A DNA stretch of 64,000 bases, taken from a virus. A model generated the notes under the pieces. The model searched no databases. It saw nothing but the letters and a program-made list of their open reading frames with translations, and was not told the origin of the DNA. Location of the stretch: the IMG/VR virus record IMGVR_UViG_3300019758_000001, positions 1 to 64,000 of that record; one strand, written 5' to 3'. Positions 49,803 to 56,898 of this stretch are shown here, in pieces; the first letter of the stretch is position 1; each line of letters begins with the position of its first letter. A program made the translations under genes and the position numbers.

Positions 49803-50196
49803 AATAGATGCCTTAATTCTACTAATAGAGAATCAACAAGAGCAAAATAGATTAGTACTTGAAAAGGCTGATAACAGGAAGAAATCGGACAGTGTTTTCA
49901 TTAAGATAGCATGTACGCTTGTAACGCTATGTGCAGGATTCATTGTAACTAACACGATGGATATCAGTAAGAAACTCGAAGGTAAGGCTGATAGGTATTC
50001 ATTGGCAGGTAAATTATCCACTACTGCTTATGCTGTATCTGAAGAGCAGAGAGCAGAAACCATCCTTAATTACATCGATTATACATCTAAGAATTATCTA
50101 ATCCGAGATGAAGAATTAAGAATTGCTGAGAGAGGTAGAGTTGAGAAATCACTCGGGGCAATGATTCATGCGGTTACTGCTCGTTCTGGTAAATAA
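49783..50196 (+). CDS. Single-span membrane protein, 137 aa
   Basis: N-terminal coiled-coil-like part, one span (FIKIACTLVTLCAGFIVTN), then an external helical tail. It has the size and place of a spanin-like or lysis accessory protein. An alternative start is the ATG at 49792. No clear terminator follows; a weak CATGT/ACATG stem at about 50228-50246 lies before the converging gene. Confidence 0.5.
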   Translation: MQSMNDKIDALILLIENQQEQNRLVLEKADNRKKSDSVFIKIACTLVTLCAGFIVTNTMDISKKLEGKADRYSLAGKLSTTAYAVSEEQRAETILNYIDYTSKNYLIRDEELRIAERGRVEKSLGAMIHAVTARSGK

Positions 50197-50263
50197 AGAA
50201 ACCTCACTTATTAGGCGGGGATAAAACACATGTTCGTTTTAGTACATGCGCTTTAGCTGCTTA

Positions 50264-50455
50264 TTATCGAGAACACTCCTTTGGTGTTTCAAACATGGTT
50301 TTTAAATCAAAGAACTTTTCTTCTTTTACATTATCATCTTCAATTAAGAAGCATTCCTCGTATTTATCTACTACTTTATATTCTTCCCCTTTAGTGAAGT
50401 TCATTATTTTCGAACCATCCTCTCTTAGAGCTTCATTTTTGCATTTAACTATCAT
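50264..50455 (-). CDS. Hypothetical 63-aa protein
   Basis: The frame extends to 50518, but I chose ATG 50455, which follows a TAAATTTGAA stretch and gives a compact beta-rich protein (NFTKGEEYKVVDKYEECFLI). Unknown function. Last gene of the right - strand block. Confidence 0.5.
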   Translation of the reverse strand: MIVKCKNEALREDGSKIMNFTKGEEYKVVDKYEECFLIEDDNVKEEKFFDLKTMFETPKECSR

Positions 50456-50540
50456 TTCAAATTTACTTAAGTGGTTAATATTCCGTGATCTCGATAACAA
50501 AGGATAAAAGCCATACAAACACAGTCTCTTAGTCTAGTAA

Positions 50541-50720
50541 TTATAAAGCATTGACAACTTCCTCTATATTTTCAATCTCAATACCTGTGTCGGCAAATTC
50601 AAACACACCTTTGTGTTCATATATCAATATATCTTTTTCTGGATACCTATAAACCTCACTACAATAATCTAAAGTACTGCCAATGTGTTTAAATCCTATT
50701 TTCAATAATTCTTCTTTCAT
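50541..50720 (-). CDS. Hypothetical 59-aa protein
   Basis: MKEELLKIGFKHIGSTLDYC and a strand-rich body. The start overlaps the stop of the upstream gene by ATGA, so it is translated with it. Unknown function. Confidence 0.6.
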   Translation of the reverse strand: MKEELLKIGFKHIGSTLDYCSEVYRYPEKDILIYEHKGVFEFADTGIEIENIEEVVNAL

Positions 50721-50953
50721 TTCACAACGCTCAAATATATTCCTGCGTATTCCATATCTTCATTCACTGGGTCACATTCACAAAAATTATTAACAGCGCA
50801 AGAGCTACTATTACACTCTGGTTGTGTTATAATTCCCATAGCCTCATCCATTACTAATTCTTTAATTTTTGTTAGCGATATGCTAGCAACCGCAGTTCTT
50901 TCTCCATCTGCAAACATCACATCAATAGTATCCTTATCGGTAATTCTTATCAT
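50717..50953 (-). CDS. Hypothetical 78-aa protein
   Basis: The frame runs to 50983, but ATG 50953 lies after AAAAAATAAAATT and gives a sensible start. Beta-rich N-terminus; four Cys in the C-terminal half (SSSCAVNNFCECDP) may bind a metal or form bridges. Confidence 0.55.
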   Translation of the reverse strand: MIRITDKDTIDVMFADGERTAVASISLTKIKELVMDEAMGIITQPECNSSSCAVNNFCECDPVNEDMEYAGIYLSVVK

Positions 50954-51065
50954 AATTTTATTTTTTTGCCACCGCACACTCACTATAACATTAGGTAAAG
51001 TGTATTGGTATCGGTTAATAATATTTAAATCTAAGTTTTATTATTCAAAAAAGTACTATTGTAAA

Positions 51066-51083
51066 GTATGTTATAAAACATAC
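51066..51083 (-). promoter_or_regulatory. Perfect inverted repeat, probable operator
   Basis: GTATGTT-ATAA-AACATAC, seven bases per arm, between the XRE-type regulator gene and a downstream promoter-like TTAGATTTA. It is likely the binding site of that regulator; a weak terminator is the alternative. Confidence 0.5.
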
Positions 51084-51097
51084 CTTACTCTTGTTCA

Positions 51098-51355
51098 TTA
51101 GAGGTCAACAAAATCATCGTCATTAACATCCTTAATAATCGGTATAAAATCAGTTATCTCACACTTAAATAATATACACATACTGTACAACATTCTCATG
51201 CTTGGCATGCCGTCACCAGTTTCAACCTGTCCTATTAATGTTTGACTACACCCAATGCATAGCGCAACGTCTCTTTGTCGTAATTTATGTGACTCCCTAT
51301 ATTGTTTTATTTTATTTCCTAATTTAATCTTAAATCTTGTCTTTGGCGCTCTCAT
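51098..51355 (-). CDS. XRE-family transcriptional regulator
   Basis: An 85-aa protein that is almost only the helix-turn-helix domain: IKQYRESHKLRQRDVALCIG, CSQTLIGQVETGDGMPSMRM, then LYSMCILFKCEITDFIPI. This is the Cro/CI-type HTH_3 pattern at full length. It could control the accessory genes of the right arm through the inverted repeat at 51066-51083. No integrase-repressor lysogeny cassette is seen near it. Confidence 0.8.
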   Translation of the reverse strand: MRAPKTRFKIKLGNKIKQYRESHKLRQRDVALCIGCSQTLIGQVETGDGMPSMRMLYSMCILFKCEITDFIPIIKDVNDDDFVDL

Positions 51356-51362
51356 AATTTTG

Positions 51363-51587
51363 TCAATTTACAATGTTAGATATATTACAGTTTTCCAGTT
51401 TTCGTTCCTTGTCTTCTGCTAACGCACGCAAACACTTAGTGCAGGTTACTTTACTTATATTGCTTGTTATTCTAGTTGTGTAATCTAAGCCGCACGGTGG
51501 TTTACTCCAGTTACCTTCATCAAAAGACTTATGAACAGGGCTGATATTAGTTGTTTTATATCTCCCATAATGTGTTTTCTTTCCCAC
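51363..51587 (-). CDS. Small zinc-binding-like protein, 74 aa
   Basis: An HYGRYKTTN start and a later CTKC pair suggest a zinc site; the start is GTG 51587. The conserved 20-base leader element lies 14 bases upstream. It precedes the XRE gene and may be co-transcribed. Function unknown. Confidence 0.5.
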   Translation of the reverse strand: MGKKTHYGRYKTTNISPVHKSFDEGNWSKPPCGLDYTTRITSNISKVTCTKCLRALAEDKERKLENCNISNIVN

Positions 51588-51601
51588 TACACTATATTTT
51601 T

Positions 51602-51621
51602 AAGTTTATATTCTCGTTTCA
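51602..51621 (-). promoter_or_regulatory. Conserved 20-base leader element, copy 2
   Basis: TGAAACGAGAATATAAACTT on the - strand, identical to 22147-22166 and at the same distance (14-15 bases) from a start codon. Confidence 0.6.
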
Positions 51622-51631
51622 TTACAGGTAA

Positions 51632-51910
51632 TTAGCCCTTGCACATATATTGTTTAGCTTTATTATTGTTGTGGTTGGTATTTATCCATATCAAATCCTT
51701 TGTATCAGTCCAGAAATCCCGCCCGCTGTTTCTTGTCTGCAATCGGGCTTTATCTCCTTTTAGTTCAGTTAGCACAAATCGCATATTTCTGTGCTTTTGC
51801 CAAGTCGTGTGGTAGTTGCAGCCAATAACCAATAACACACCTATAACACTAAATATAGGCAAATTGCCGTTCATTTTTTGAAAATCTTCTCGTGTAGGTA
51901 ATTTACTCAT
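51632..51910 (-). CDS. Small membrane-anchored protein, 92 aa
   Basis: ATG 51910 chosen over a longer frame because it follows AACTTAATAAA. One span (LPIFSVIGVLLVIGC) after a polar start, then a charged part. Function unknown. Confidence 0.55.
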   Translation of the reverse strand: MSKLPTREDFQKMNGNLPIFSVIGVLLVIGCNYHTTWQKHRNMRFVLTELKGDKARLQTRNSGRDFWTDTKDLIWINTNHNNNKAKQYMCKG

Positions 51911-52027
51911 TTTATTAAGTTTTATCCCACCGCACAACGAAAACCTAACATGCGGTATAGCTTATATTAATTTACTTTTTCTTTATTTATATCGGCTTAG
52001 TCATTCACAAACCATACCGCAAATCCA

Positions 52028-52111
52028 TTACACAGTAACTTCATGTGGATAATAAATCTTCTGACCAATCATGTCAGCTCCCACGCAATACCAAATTATC
52101 TTAGTTTTCAT
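52028..52111 (-). CDS. Tiny ORF, 27 aa
   Basis: MKTKIIWYCVGADMIGQKIY and seven more residues, behind an A-rich leader. It fills most of a gap between genes and may be real. Function unknown. Confidence 0.4.
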   Translation of the reverse strand: MKTKIIWYCVGADMIGQKIYYPHEVTV

Positions 52112-52158
52112 CTATTGAGTTTTAAGTAGCCCCACCGGTTACGATGGGGCTTATGTTA

Positions 52159-52383
52159 TTACAACTTCTCGATCTTGAATTTACATCTAGATCCGAAATA
52201 CATAAGATAACTTACTGCGGCTAAATTAAGTAATCGCTCAACATACTCAGGGATTCCGATATCGAAAATCAAACTACATTTCATATCTACAATAGCAATA
52301 ATAAACGATATCGCCGATACTAATACTGCTAACACTGTGCTTTTGTTAGCTGTGATTTTTCTGTTCTTAATTATTACTTCCAT
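52159..52383 (-). CDS. Small membrane protein, 74 aa
   Basis: Two spans (VLAVLVSAISFIIAIV and LLNLAAVSYLMYFG) with basic ends. Shares one base with the start of the upstream gene. Confidence 0.55.
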   Translation of the reverse strand: MEVIIKNRKITANKSTVLAVLVSAISFIIAIVDMKCSLIFDIGIPEYVERLLNLAAVSYLMYFGSRCKFKIEKL

Positions 52384-52595
52384 TATACTTCCTCTATTTT
52401 AATTGTTGATACTGCCTTTATATTAAATGTCTTGTAGCGTAAATAAATCTCAATCTGATCGCCACTGTAATCTGAAAGGTTGTCTGTAATGAACTTCTCT
52501 GCTTCTTCCTTGTTTCCAGTGAATGCTAATCGTTCGTCATTCACAAAGATAATTGCTTCATTCTGATACACGGTCTTTCTTGTCTTGTTACTCAT
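52383..52595 (-). CDS. Hypothetical 70-aa protein
   Basis: Not recognised. Beta/alpha mix, no membrane span. Between the lipoprotein and membrane protein genes. Confidence 0.6.
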   Translation of the reverse strand: MSNKTRKTVYQNEAIIFVNDERLAFTGNKEEAEKFITDNLSDYSGDQIEIYLRYKTFNIKAVSTIKIEEV

Positions 52596-52619
52596 CTTGT
52601 TATTTATTTTAAATTAAAC

Positions 52620-52895
52620 TTACTTACTACTCTTTGATGCGCCGCCACTTAATGCTCCGATGCCTAATATGAATCCGAAATCATACCACCCACCGTTATT
52701 GTTATAGGCGTAAATTGCGATATCATCACTAAATAAACTACCTATCCATGAGAACGGTGCTATAATACCATGCCATAGTCCACCCCAGAATCCATAAGCG
52801 TTACTCGTGACACATTCAGCTACGTGAGGTGATACATCTGCGCATGATGTTAATAATAACAGGAGTACAATTGATCCTAATAATACTTTCTTCAT
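52620..52895 (-). CDS. Small lipoprotein
   Basis: A 91-aa protein. Signal peptide with lipobox LLTSC (Cys ~18), so the mature protein is acylated and anchored in a membrane. The body is Gly/Trp/Ser-rich (FWGGLWHGIIAPFSWIGSLF), resembling membrane-inserting segments. It could serve in superinfection exclusion or lysis. Its leader carries the CTAACCAGCTC hairpin at 52911-52929. Confidence 0.7.
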   Translation of the reverse strand: MKKVLLGSIVLLLLLTSCADVSPHVAECVTSNAYGFWGGLWHGIIAPFSWIGSLFSDDIAIYAYNNNGGWYDFGFILGIGALSGGASKSSK

Positions 52896-52910
52896 CTTCT
52901 TTTATTTTAT

Positions 52911-52929
52911 GCCCTTTCGAGCTGGTTAG
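52911..52929 (-). promoter_or_regulatory. CTAACCAGCTC leader hairpin, copy 1
   Basis: CTAACCA-GCTC-GAAA-GGGC on the - strand, a tetraloop hairpin 16 bases before the lipoprotein ATG. Related copies stand before the genes at 60753-60956 and 61292-61432. Confidence 0.55.
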
Positions 52930-52930
52930 T

Positions 52931-53021
52931 GGTCTGAGCTGGATTTGCACCAACATCTACAACACGGTACGTTTTTCATCACCTCGCTATGCTGTCATAA
53001 TACTTGTTATAATATCAGACC
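52931..53021 (-). ncRNA. tRNA-like fold 1, 91 nt, no clear anticodon
   Basis: On the - strand GGTCTGA and TCAGACC form a perfect seven-base acceptor stem. A T-arm GTTGG-TGCAAAT-CCAGC ends where it should, and a TTAT/ATGA D-stem is possible. The D loop lacks GG and the anticodon stem is weak. The length fits a long-variable-arm tRNA. It may be a decayed tRNA or a tRNA mimic. It is read from the promoter at 53451. Confidence 0.4.
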
Positions 53022-53297
53022 GTGTAACTCCTCACGTATGGTAGCGGATTTTGGAGTCTTAGAAATATAAAAACTAGATTATCTGAGATAAATCTGATTA
53101 GTGAGACATTGGGTTCTGCCCCCAACACATATCTATACTACCTTAATGCCTCATCTCCATTTCTCGCATGGATGCGCCCTGTTTACTAAATCTATTTGAG
53201 CTATGAAAAAACGGGTTAAGGATCTCATTTGTCATTTAGTCTATTTCCGAGCTACCGTGGGTGCGGCAACTACTACTTATCATCCTGCCCTTCCAGT

Positions 53298-53362
53298 GAT
53301 CTAATGGGGCTTGAACCCTACCTTTCGTTTTCACGTTGTGCTACCAACTACACTATTAGATC
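53298..53362 (-). ncRNA. tRNA-like fold 2, 65 nt, anticodon arm replaced
   Basis: On the - strand GATCTAAT and ATTAGATC pair perfectly over eight bases. The D-arm GTGTAGTTGGTAGCAC is canonical, and GGGTTCAAGCCC gives a three-base T-stem with a seven-base TTCAAGC loop. In place of a normal anticodon arm there is a short CGT-GAAA-ACG hairpin. At 65 nt it is about eight bases short of a tRNA. The tract 53022-53297 between the two folds has no gene that I can support. Confidence 0.45.
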
Positions 53363-53450
53363 TTTGTGAACCAATAAAACCTCACTCTGAGTAAACGTCA
53401 TTCACCATCCTTGTACTTCGGATTGTTTTGCTCTCGTTTCTTTTGTTATT

Positions 53451-53490
53451 ACAAATATAATGCTAATTTACTTGCTGTGCAAGTATTTTG
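53451..53490 (-). promoter_or_regulatory. Strong promoter for the noncoding tract
   Basis: On the - strand AAAATACTTGCACAGCAAGT (with the inverted repeat ACTTGC-aca-GCAAGT), then GCATTATATTTGTAA. Same class as 5917-5954 and 54834-54873. No ORF of normal length follows for ~550 bases, so it makes a noncoding leader or RNA. Confidence 0.75.
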
Positions 53491-53494
53491 CTAT

Positions 53495-54502
53495 TTATTT
53501 TTGCTTCCAATTTCTAGATAGTTTAATTATTGAGTCAAATCTAATACGCTCTTCTTCATTTAACGAAAGACTGTTTTTTAATTCAGCTAATACGGTTGAG
53601 GGGGCTTTCTTCTGCTTGTAAATTACTGCATATTTAAGCTTCTCAACCTTCTTTGCGACAATCGGATTAGATGTGAGTTTTTTAATTACATTCGAGTCAG
53701 TCACGATGGTTTTACCAGCTTTCATTTGAATATCTCCAGACTCAGACATAATAGGTTTGAATTTCTCGGATAATTCGTTAGGTATGCTACCTTCGTTAAA
53801 TTCCCTATTATTAATATCTTCTGGTTCAAACTCTAATTCCCTACTGCATGAATTAATGACTTGATTCGTGTAATATTCCAAACTCCATGTAGAAGGCATA
53901 TCTCTATCTCTCCCAAGGTTAACGTAAGCAGGCTTGAAGTCTATAGCGTATTTTAATCCATCTAAACTACACACATATAATCCACCTACGAATATACTGC
54001 CAGCTTTCTTATTTACAATATCTCCACACCAAGAAGAATTCAAAACATCTCCTTCTTTCACATATCCATCGTTAAATATCTTTAAGTCTTCAGTATTGGC
54101 TTCAAATGATATCTCGAATCGTTCAGATGTATTAGTGTTTATTTTAAGACCGTAACATTCACCAAGATTTTCATCTTCATAAAACTCAGCCTTAGCACTT
54201 CCCAAGCAGGATGATATGCTAAATAACTTATCGTTTCTGTCGAATATTAATCCAGCCAACTTAAGACCTTCTCCGTGTTTACCGATTGCACCATCTTTTT
54301 TCTTAGAAAATCCAATCTTTAAAAATTCCCAACTATCAGGCTTGAAATCATTACTTATTGTTACGTGTGAAATTCCTTCCATAATCTCACTTGACTCAAC
54401 ATTAAATTCTCCGTAATCAATGAAGTTTTGATATATCTCCCTGATAGCTTGAACTACGCCCCAATTAGGGACGTAATTCTTAGATATTCCGAACTTTATC
54501 AT
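53495..54502 (-). CDS. GHKL-fold ATPase (Hsp90/MORC-like ATP-binding domain)
   Basis: A 335-aa protein. The N-box is REIYQNFIDYGE (21-32, Asn26 for Mg binding), and the ATP-lid G-box is GAIGKHGEGLKLAG (71-84). Between them TISNDFKPDSW stands where the D-x-G-x-G box would be, in altered form. The C-terminal part (SIFVGGLYVCSLDGL, YVNLGRDRDMP) resembles the transducer region of phage GHKL proteins. It shares one base with the Hsp20 gene, which suggests a chaperone pair. ATP-driven remodelling or sensing of host proteins is possible; the exact role is unknown. Confidence 0.65.
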   Translation of the reverse strand: MIKFGISKNYVPNWGVVQAIREIYQNFIDYGEFNVESSEIMEGISHVTISNDFKPDSWEFLKIGFSKKKDGAIGKHGEGLKLAGLIFDRNDKLFSISSCLGSAKAEFYEDENLGECYGLKINTNTSERFEISFEANTEDLKIFNDGYVKEGDVLNSSWCGDIVNKKAGSIFVGGLYVCSLDGLKYAIDFKPAYVNLGRDRDMPSTWSLEYYTNQVINSCSRELEFEPEDINNREFNEGSIPNELSEKFKPIMSESGDIQMKAGKTIVTDSNVIKKLTSNPIVAKKVEKLKYAVIYKQKKAPSTVLAELKNSLSLNEEERIRFDSIIKLSRNWKQK

Positions 54503-54801
54503 TATTTCACAGTAACTAAGTTCACATCTTTTGCTAATCCGAACACTACAGATAATACACCATCTTCAATGTTAGCTTCAATCTTTTCAGATCTGTACTT
54601 AGGTGAGATCTTAACACTACCTTTAATTCCAAGCTCGATAACTTCTGATAATGAACTTTTTACTGGAACACCTTGCACTTCAAGTAATCCTTCTTTCTTG
54701 TCGAATGAAATTGTAACTTCTTCTTTCGATAATGCTGGACATAGAATAAATAATTCTAATTTCTCAGGTGATTCGATCATTGTGTTTTGTAAATCTTGCA
54801 T
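54502..54801 (-). CDS. Small heat-shock protein, Hsp20 family
   Basis: A 99-aa protein with the alpha-crystallin domain pattern: ELFILCPALSKEEVTISF, GLLEVQG, GSVKISPKYRSEKIEANIED and the closing GVLSVVFGL. It has the size of the short Hsp20s carried by several phages. It should bind unfolding proteins; helping virion assembly or guarding proteins during lysis are usual guesses. It is first in a two-gene operon with the GHKL ATPase. Confidence 0.8.
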   Translation of the reverse strand: MQDLQNTMIESPEKLELFILCPALSKEEVTISFDKKEGLLEVQGVPVKSSLSEVIELGIKGSVKISPKYRSEKIEANIEDGVLSVVFGLAKDVNLVTVK

Positions 54802-54833
54802 TTTCTTTTTGTTTTAGTAATAATTAATAATAT

Positions 54834-54873
54834 TCAAATGTAATTCTATTTTATTTCTCCTGCAAGTATTTTG
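54834..54873 (-). promoter_or_regulatory. Promoter of the Hsp20/GHKL operon
   Basis: On the - strand AAAATACTTGCAGG, 20 bases, then TACATTTG. Lies within the end of the transglycosylase gene. Confidence 0.75.
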
Positions 54874-55262
54874 CAGACTTTTTTATAATATTTTACAGTA
54901 GCCTTTTCTTTCCACCCATCAGGCCCTCCATTGTGGATTCGACACCCTCTTTCGAGATCACCAGTTGGATTATAATGTCGCTGATATATATAAAACATCT
55001 CAATCGATTTGACTCGACTCAACCTGTCTTCATATTTATACTTCTGCTTCCCGATGATACGATTCACATCCCGCACAGTGATTTTCCAGATCTGCAACGC
55101 GCCCACGGCTCTACCGTTATCTCCGTGAATACCAGTCCTATAAGACGACTCGACTTTAATTATAGCGTCAAGTACATCGGCATCCCAAATCGTTCGCTTC
55201 ACTGGCTCGTTCGCCTTAGACGACAAGGGCAGGAGTAAGATGAGAGTGGCTAGGAATCGCAC
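54846..55262 (-). CDS. Secreted lytic transglycosylase-like protein
   Basis: A 138-aa protein. Signal peptide MRFLATLILLLPLSSKANE, then an SLT/lysozyme-like domain: AIIKVESSYRTGIHGDNGRA (catalytic Glu38 in VESS), GALQIWKITVRDVNRI and RIHNGGPDGWKEKAT. It would cut glycan strands after export, either for lysis or for entry into wall-protected cells. It stands away from the lysis cluster at 48504, so the phage has two wall-degrading enzymes. Confidence 0.7.
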   Translation of the reverse strand: MRFLATLILLLPLSSKANEPVKRTIWDADVLDAIIKVESSYRTGIHGDNGRAVGALQIWKITVRDVNRIIGKQKYKYEDRLSRVKSIEMFYIYQRHYNPTGDLERGCRIHNGGPDGWKEKATVKYYKKVCKILAGEIK

Positions 55263-56044
55263 TTCTCTCTGATTTCGTTCAACTTCCGCTTCAGTCGTTC
55301 ATTTTCGGCTTTGAGAGACTCTAATTCGTTCGTCTTATTTTGTGCTTCGTAGGCTTCTTTGGTTGATTGATTCTCAATAATAAATCCTATAGACGCAAAA
55401 TGAGCATGATCGCAAAGAGTAAATCTAGGGATATTGTCTTCATTTAGATCTAGATAAGCGTTTACTTTTTTAATTTCACCACTAGGAATCTTTACATACT
55501 CAGGGATCTTAATCAACTTTGATCCATCCCAGTGCCATCCATTCTTATGTTCAGCTTCGATTAGTTTCGCTTCTTCTTCTGGGGTGGCTTTGCCGTCCAA
55601 TCGCTGTCCGCAAGTAAAATCACCATCAGTGTCAGTGTAGTCGTCACTAGGGGTTAATCCGAAATGCGTTTTCATCCCATCACCTTTCATTCTACATATC
55701 CAATCTTCACCGCCTTTAACTCTCCAGATGCTACCATTTGTTACTTCTTGCTTCACCCCAAGCAACTCCTCTAATCTCGAATAGTCGCGTGGCATCTCTA
55801 GGATTTCGAAGCCTTCAATTTCACATAAACACTTATCACTTAAATACTCCCATCCGTCAGTTTCGTTACGTAAATCAACATTACTCCAAAAAGAAGGAGG
55901 GCATAAATATACGATGTCGTATGCTTTAGCAGATATATCATCTTTACGCCTAATCACCATCTGGTTGTTCGCTCTTAATAAATCAACAGCCTTTTTAACT
56001 TCAGACCAATTCTCTCTTTCGTACTTAATTGCAATTCTTTTCAT
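55250..56044 (-). CDS. Hypothetical 264-aa protein with C-terminal coiled coil
   Basis: Not recognised. A folded N-terminal half with Trp-rich segments (SNVDLRNETDGWEYLSDK, NGWHWDGSKLIKIPEY) and a C-terminal coiled coil (NELESLKAENERLKRKLNEI). Overlaps the transglycosylase by 13 bases. Confidence 0.6.
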   Translation of the reverse strand: MKRIAIKYERENWSEVKKAVDLLRANNQMVIRRKDDISAKAYDIVYLCPPSFWSNVDLRNETDGWEYLSDKCLCEIEGFEILEMPRDYSRLEELLGVKQEVTNGSIWRVKGGEDWICRMKGDGMKTHFGLTPSDDYTDTDGDFTCGQRLDGKATPEEEAKLIEAEHKNGWHWDGSKLIKIPEYVKIPSGEIKKVNAYLDLNEDNIPRFTLCDHAHFASIGFIIENQSTKEAYEAQNKTNELESLKAENERLKRKLNEIREKCDS

Positions 56045-56047
56045 GTT

Positions 56048-56278
56048 TTATTTATTTAATTCGTTCATATAATCTGCTAATCCATCTTCACCTCTTCGGC
56101 AAGCTTCTAATAGTTCGGCTGCTGTGTAAAGTCGTTCAGTCAGCTCGTTCACCTCCATAAATGATTTGACAGCCCAATAAGCAGTTTCTTGGTCGTTAAA
56201 CATTTGTAGCTTGGTTGCTTTTGCCATGCCTTCTGCCCATTTCTCCTGATCTGTTACGTATTTATATACTTTATTCAT
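56048..56278 (-). CDS. Hypothetical 76-aa helical protein
   Basis: Not recognised. Helical, with an aromatic pair (ETAYWAVKSFMEV). Two bases downstream of the alpha-CTD-like gene. Confidence 0.6.
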   Translation of the reverse strand: MNKVYKYVTDQEKWAEGMAKATKLQMFNDQETAYWAVKSFMEVNELTERLYTAAELLEACRRGEDGLADYMNELNK

Positions 56279-56280
56279 AT

Positions 56281-56520
56281 CTATTTGTTTGATGTGTTAT
56301 TCATATATTCTGTCGGAGTCCCTGTTATTTTACATAAATTACGCATCCATAAGAACATCTTTATTTCTCGTAAGCTCTTCTCACCTAAATTCCTATATCT
56401 TGCCAATTCCCCTGACTCGTAAGCGGCTTTCATCTCCTCAATAGTACTTATATCACCTGCATGAAGACATCGCTTTATTCGTGAGCTCAAGTCTGTTTCC
56501 TGTATTTCTGTTTTATTCAT
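56281..56520 (-). CDS. RNA polymerase alpha-CTD-like protein
   Basis: A 79-aa protein. LSSRIKRCLHAGDISTIEEM, then RYRNLGEKSLREIKMFL, is the helix-hairpin-helix layout of the C-terminal domain of bacterial RpoA ('LS.R..NcL...i.ti..L......l....N.G.kSl.Ei'). In RpoA this domain binds DNA and activators. A free copy from a phage could compete with, or recruit, host polymerase at chosen promoters. A Shine-Dalgarno (AGGAGG) precedes the ATG. Confidence 0.7.
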   Translation of the reverse strand: MNKTEIQETDLSSRIKRCLHAGDISTIEEMKAAYESGELARYRNLGEKSLREIKMFLWMRNLCKITGTPTEYMNNTSNK

Positions 56521-56662
56521 TTTCCATCCTCCTGATTATATCTAGTACTGCATTATATTCTCCTACAATAACAGCCCTACCGAGTTCAGTAACCATACCA
56601 GAATTTAATCGCTTAGATCTGGCTTCGTTCTCCTTATTTAACTCTTCTAGTAATGTTCTCAT
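56513..56662 (-). CDS. Hypothetical 49-aa protein
   Basis: MRTLLEELNKENEARSKRLN and a helical end. Overlaps both neighbours. Function unknown. Confidence 0.55.
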   Translation of the reverse strand: MRTLLEELNKENEARSKRLNSGMVTELGRAVIVGEYNAVLDIIRRMENE

Positions 56663-56835
56663 AACTCGTATTTTACGTTTAAAATTATTCCAGTTCTCGA
56701 CAATACATTCGGATATGATTCGACACTAACTCCTGATAGGTCGTGATTATCCATGAATTGCGCGATCAGTGCTAACATGTCGCGCTGGAGTTTGATTCTG
56801 TCTTGTCTTATTTCTTCTGCTTTTGTGATTTTCAT
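56659..56835 (-). CDS. Hypothetical 58-aa protein
   Basis: MKITKAEEIRQDRIKLQRDM and more; helical then beta. Overlaps the next gene by ATGA and follows the promoter at 56862. Function unknown. Confidence 0.55.
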   Translation of the reverse strand: MKITKAEEIRQDRIKLQRDMLALIAQFMDNHDLSGVSVESYPNVLSRTGIILNVKYEL

Positions 56836-56861
56836 ATCTTTATTTCTTTTTATATATACTG

Positions 56862-56898
56862 TAAATATACGGTTAATATTGTTAAGAATGAAACTAAA
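56862..56898 (-). promoter_or_regulatory. Early promoter, right arm
   Basis: On the - strand ATTTAGTTTCATTCTTAACA, then TATATTTA. Same class as the left-arm early promoters. Confidence 0.65.

Noticed and set aside
52931-53362. Two functional tRNA genes.
   Set aside because: Acceptor and T-arms fit, but neither has a proper anticodon stem-loop and one is 65 nt long; I list them as tRNA-like only.
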